From NCBI GenBank assembly GCA_960531495.1, contig OY482846.1, forward strand, positions 33,535,817-33,599,816: DNA of 64,000 bases. The letters run 5' to 3'. Source of the DNA: Zeus faber (lineage: Eukaryota > Chordata > Actinopteri > Zeiformes > Zeidae). The notes under the pieces are model-generated. The model was given only the letters and a program-made list of their open reading frames with translations, made no database searches and was not told where the DNA came from. The position numbers were made by a program, and so were the translations under genes. This document shows positions 60,180 through 64,000 of this stretch, one piece after another; the first letter of the stretch is position 1; every line of letters starts with the position of its first letter.

Positions 60180-60300
60180 ATAGTTAGTGATGCAAGATTC
60201 CGGAACGATTTGTTCATTGCGAACAAATCTTTTGATTCAAATGACTCGTGATCCAAGCGTCTCTGGCAAGAGAGAGCACGAGCGAATTAATATCCGACCC
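60180..60300 (+). repeat. Short imperfect inverted repeat GAACGATTTGTTC/GAACAAATC
   Basis: GGAACGATTTGTTCATTGCG then AACAAATCTTTTGATTCAAA can pair in part. Probably a small DNA transposon fragment. Confidence 0.35.
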
Positions 60301-60409
60301 ACCAACTGAAAATCATTACTGAGGACCAATTTAAAGTCCAAGGCAAAAAAAAAAAGTGCATTTGGCACAATTCCGTAGGTTACAGTGACTGAACCGAATG
60401 AACAAGGAG

Positions 60410-60670
60410 TTGGAAAATCGTCTCTTTTTACTGTGACTCGTCAAGAACCAAATCTGAAAAAAGAGTAGAACCTTTATACCAACAGCCCTCGCTCTCAGTG
60501 TTTCAGTTATTGGTATTCTGGCTGGATTTGATGAATTTACATGATTTACTTTTTTAAGTGGAATTTGACGAACGTTCACAGCATACGTTCATAGTGGGAA
60601 AACACTGCTTTATTTAAATTGTATTTGATTTCAATTAAGCATACATCTTCATCCTGTTTTTAATACCTCT
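60410..60670 (+). repeat. Dispersed repeat family 8, copy b
   Basis: The partner of 57300-57600; see that entry. Confidence 0.65.
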
Positions 60671-60679
60671 GCTGTCAAA

Positions 60680-62400
60680 CTCTACCTTCCAAGGTTAGAT
60701 TCAGTTGTTGCCGTTGGGTTAAAGATCAAAGCAGTAGTCTTTTTTTTACATTTTTTTTAATATTTTGCATATTTTGTAACTTTGCTGTTAATAACTTGCC
60801 GAAGGTTACTTACTCCCGATGCTTCTGTTTCCTTTTGAAGATCATCTTCCCTCTTTTTTTGGCCTTTTGTTTATTTGATGTTTCTTACCTTCCATTTTGC
60901 ATTGATTTGATTTGACATTATTAAACACACAGCTTGGCTCACAATGGCGTGTGTGTCGACAGCTTGGTCCTAAAGTACTTTAATATTGTAAGAAACAGAT
61001 TCGTCTACTTTTCATTGAGCTTCCATGAGCTACCCGGTTTGTACAAAGACTTTTATCCATTTTTATCAATGCCCAGTGACTGAGTACAGACATTTTTTTT
61101 GCTTTCACATTTACATTACGAGATTTAAAAATGCACAGTTGCACAATGTCGCCGTCTCCCATGGGTCATAGTAGGTTTTATTGGGTTTTTTTTAAAAGAC
61201 AGGTTTTAGGTTGCAAAATAAAAATTATGACACAAAGAGAAAACAAAGAGAGATCCAAGGAGTTTTTGGTGCATGTACAGTACATGTCCTCTAATTATGA
61301 TTTTTGAGGCTTTGAATGTATCTGTAAAGATACAGATGCAAAGATGTAAAGATGCATACACTACCCTCCTACATGAATGTATTACCCTACATTATCAAAG
61401 TACATTAACGTTAACATGGGTGGGGGGTCAGTGTTAGTGGAGTGTCAGTGTTGAAATGCATGCTGGGATATCTGGGTCAATCCAGTAAGCCAACCGGTGC
61501 ATCCCTATTATAACTATTTTTGGAGCAGGTGGGAGCAGGAGCAGGTTAACTGGTTCCGTGGAAGAAGAACTCAAGCGAGTGCGAACAAGTCCAGATATTT
61601 TTGGAGGAACATCACACTTTATTGTGGGAATACTGATTAAAGGCCAAATATCTGGACCACAGGATAAAATCAATAACACCCGTTAGTCCATGACGCTTGA
61701 TCCAAAATACACTGAATTAATGCTTTCGTGCACCAAAACAAGGAGGAACATTTGGGAAATGTTTTGCTGGTAAATTAGATATAGATCTGAAAATAGTTCC
61801 TTATGTTGTCTTTATGTCATTATTTTTACGCCTACCCTGTTTACAGAAGTATTTTTTATAGATACAGTAGATATTGCTTTAAATAAACCTTTAAACATCT
61901 AACACATGCATAGGCAACATCTAATTGCTTTTGTTTAAAAATGTCAGAGTATATTGTTTTGTACAAACTTTCCGTCTTTGGCACAGTATTGCAGGAAGAA
62001 TGAGTGATCTCAAATCAAGATCACACAAGCAACTAATTCAACCTAAAGGATGGGTTTGTTGGCTCATAGCAATGCTTTACCATTTTTATTTCGAACTACT
62101 TTTTGCAATTGCCACACTACATTCAAAGTGTACAGTTGGCCACAGCAGATTGCCAATGGGAAGTGGCGCAACTTCCTGTTTCTAGTCTTGTCAACAAAAC
62201 CCTCAAAAACCCGATGAAATGCACAGGATCGGGAGCACCGTCACAGATCCCGGTGGGCCGGTCACTCTGTGGACCGCTGAGAGAGAGATCGGCCAACTTT
62301 GACTTTGCACCAGCCCTCATAACAAAAGTGGGCCGACGACACGCATCTCTTTTGAGTACCAGTCCGTCCCTGCTATATTGTGCGTTTCCCATTTTTGAAA
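60680..62400. other. Intergenic, nothing recognised
   Basis: A/T-rich with AATAAA at 61882. 61490-61680 and 61980-62300 contain unassigned mixed sequence. No exon supported. Confidence 0.5.
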
Positions 62401-62414
62401 AGGAGATTAAAAAC

Positions 62415-62490
62415 ATTGCACTGACGCATTGGAATGCATTGGAGCAAAGTGAGAAGCTGCAGTAGAGCGGTAAGTTTCACAATAGCAAAC
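62415..62490 (+). repeat. Dispersed repeat family 7, copy b
   Basis: GCATTGGAGCAAAGTGAGAA and GCTGCAGTAGAGCGGTAAGT match 51590-51634. Confidence 0.65.
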
Positions 62491-62723
62491 ATTTTAATAA
62501 GGCCCGGGTTGAAAAGTGTCGAGCCTATATGTAATGATTTTGCCACGTTGATAGTTTATTCTGATTCGTTTTCCTATCAATCGAGGTCGACTGTGACACT
62601 CTCAATTCAGTTTCCCTCAAAACCCCAATCCACGTAGTTATAGAAACGGCGCAACGTCGGCATGACAACAGCAGCGAGGAGGAGCTCTGTCTGGATGCTC
62701 TGGTCGAAAAAAAAGATGGAGTT

Positions 62724-62729
62724 TTTATT
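62724..62729 (-). promoter_or_regulatory. Possible poly(A) signal for the minus-strand gene
   Basis: TTTATT on the plus strand reads AATAAA on the minus strand, about 0.5 kb downstream of the candidate stop at 63225. It lies in an A/T-rich tract, so it may be chance. Confidence 0.25.
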
Positions 62730-63006
62730 TTTTTTTTTAATAATGACATGAAATAAACAACATTGACATTTTAACAAGGAGGATAAAAAATACAAGCTGC
62801 TTTTTCATTGTTTAAAAGTCATTTTAGTGTCTCCCAGAATCCAGATTTAAAAGTTTTAAATGCTTTACATAAATATCCATTATTTAAATGTGCACACTCT
62901 AGAAGATGCGCTATTTTCATCTCATACATGAGTGCAGGGTGGGAGGATAATACATTTTCAAACTCTTTTTCATAAAATATGTGTCGATAAATATCTTCAT
63001 TTCGGT

Positions 63007-63050
63007 GTGTATGTGTGTGTGTATGTGTGTGTGTCTGTGTGTGTGTGCGA
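63007..63050 (+). repeat. (TG)n microsatellite
   Basis: About 44 bp with TATG and TCTG interruptions. Confidence 0.95.
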
Positions 63051-63224
63051 GGTCCCAAGCTGTACTCACGGATGCTTCAAAAAATAGCATATCCAGTATT
63101 ACAGTGTTTCAAAACCACAAAATACAAGGAGAAAATTACAAATAGGAGATGCAACACAGAGTCAAAACTGTACCGAGCGGCAGGTTACCTCTAAAAGACA
63201 GTAAACAGCAGTTTGCGAAGTGAA

Positions 63225-63303
63225 CTACTGCTTCATTTCATTTTGGCACTTGGTAGTAACAGTTGGCAGGAGCTCTTCCTGCTGTAGCTGGCACTCGCTG
63301 GTG
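63225..63303 (-). CDS. Candidate last coding exon of an unidentified minus-strand gene
   Basis: On the minus strand an acceptor CATTTTTTTTTCTTCAG is followed by 79 bases that read, after one split base, TSECQLQQEELLPTVTTKCQ and NEMKQ, then TAG (63225-63227). The long T-run and CAG make a strong acceptor, and a minus-strand AATAAA lies about 500 bases further on (62724-62729). I do not recognise the peptide. In human the next genes after MDK (CHRM4, AMBRA1) run in the minus direction, but this peptide is not the muscarinic receptor end. A chance open frame remains possible. Confidence 0.3.
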
Positions 63304-63304
63304 C

Positions 63305-64000
63305 TGAAGAAAAAAAAATGAGATGAGAACTATATCTAGAATGTAAGTGTTTCCCATACATATGATATCATTTTCTTTCGCTTTTTTGTACCAACCGTGA
63401 TTTATTTATTTATTTATTTTCGAAAAAAAAAAAAAAAAAAAAAAGAAAAAAAATGTTGGTTTCCAACATTGCGACCGATCAGAATGAGGTGTTACATTTT
63501 TTTACCGACCACCATTTCAACAAAAACAAACAAACAAACACAATTAAATAATGATGAAAACAAAGTTCTGTTCATAGCTCTGCATTTTAAGGGCGATGGT
63601 GAAATGAATGAACTTCTTGTCCTCATCTGTTCACTGAATCACAGCAAAGTTTTGAACCTTCACCAGCCGATTGTGGAACGCACCAGAAAACAGTAAAGCT
63701 TGCTTCACACCTAAAACGACAAACGACAGGAACAGAAGCGGAAGTCCATTCATTCCTATTGAGAGTTGCATTTGGCAAAAGCTTCGACGCACTGCAGGGC
63801 TGTATTTTTCGCGTCTGATCAAGGCTCCGGAATGCGTTGATTTCAACTGATGCCACAAGTTTTGGTCAAGTTTTTTGTTTTTTTTTAATTTGAACAGGAC
63901 TCAAAACGAAGTAAATAAGTCACGTATTTCAAAATAATGATGTTATTCATGTTAATGTTGGATCTCACCATATTCACTATCAACAAATCTCATTATATAT
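63305..64000. other. Right edge, presumed intron of the minus-strand gene
   Basis: It contains (TTTA)n at 63402-63419 followed by an A-rich run (63423-63452). No further exon was recognised on either strand. Confidence 0.35.

Overview
The window is ordinary vertebrate chromosomal DNA, almost certainly from a teleost fish and probably a percomorph-like one. It holds short coding exons with GT/AG borders in large introns, very many (TG)n/(CA)n/(CT)n microsatellites, LINE fragments of fish Tx1-like and L1-like type, a tRNA-derived SINE and several MITE-like families. There are no operons, CRISPR arrays, tRNA or rRNA genes, and no prokaryotic features.

Two genes are certain, both on the plus strand. 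(1) Positions 1068-40241 carry the last 15 coding exons of diacylglycerol kinase zeta (dgkz): the C-terminal part of the catalytic accessory domain, a linker, two ankyrin repeats and the PDZ ligand ETAV. All 15 exons join in one frame into 436 codons plus stop; the N-terminal exons lie upstream of the window. (2) Positions 55345-57852 carry the whole coding region of midkine (mdk), four exons and 145 residues, with a signal peptide, all ten family cysteines and a basic tail. DGKZ followed by MDK in the same direction is also the order on human 11p11.2, which supports dgkz over its paralogue dgki. At the right edge, 63225-63303 on the minus strand looks like the last coding exon of another gene that I could not identify.

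Layout: 1-1067 dgkz intron with a dispersed repeat; 1068-2630 three exons wrapped in TG/CA repeats; about 3600-6487 a decayed Tx1-like LINE (zinc-knuckle ORF1, endonuclease and reverse transcriptase remnants) in the sense direction; 6558-6658 an exon squeezed between a (CT)n tract and a 1.3-kb CT-rich minisatellite; 6.7-40 kb large dgkz introns with SINE, hAT-like and other repeats; 40242-55343 intergenic, with possible dgkz poly(A) signals, a GC-rich island, a candidate mdk 5' untranslated exon and an antisense L1-like LINE split by a TTAA-flanked MITE; 55344-57852 mdk; 57853-64000 mdk 3' region, a three-unit local duplication, further repeats and the unidentified minus-strand exon.

The most distinctive property is how tightly simple repeats press against splice sites in both genes: (TG)n just upstream of two acceptors, a C20 run at a third, a 440-bp pyrimidine minisatellite at a fourth, and CA or CT arrays starting a few bases after several donors. 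I see no new gene system. The best leads are these repeat-bound splice sites, several undescribed dispersed repeat families with two or more copies here, and two strong foldbacks. Repeat boundaries are approximate because they were judged by eye.
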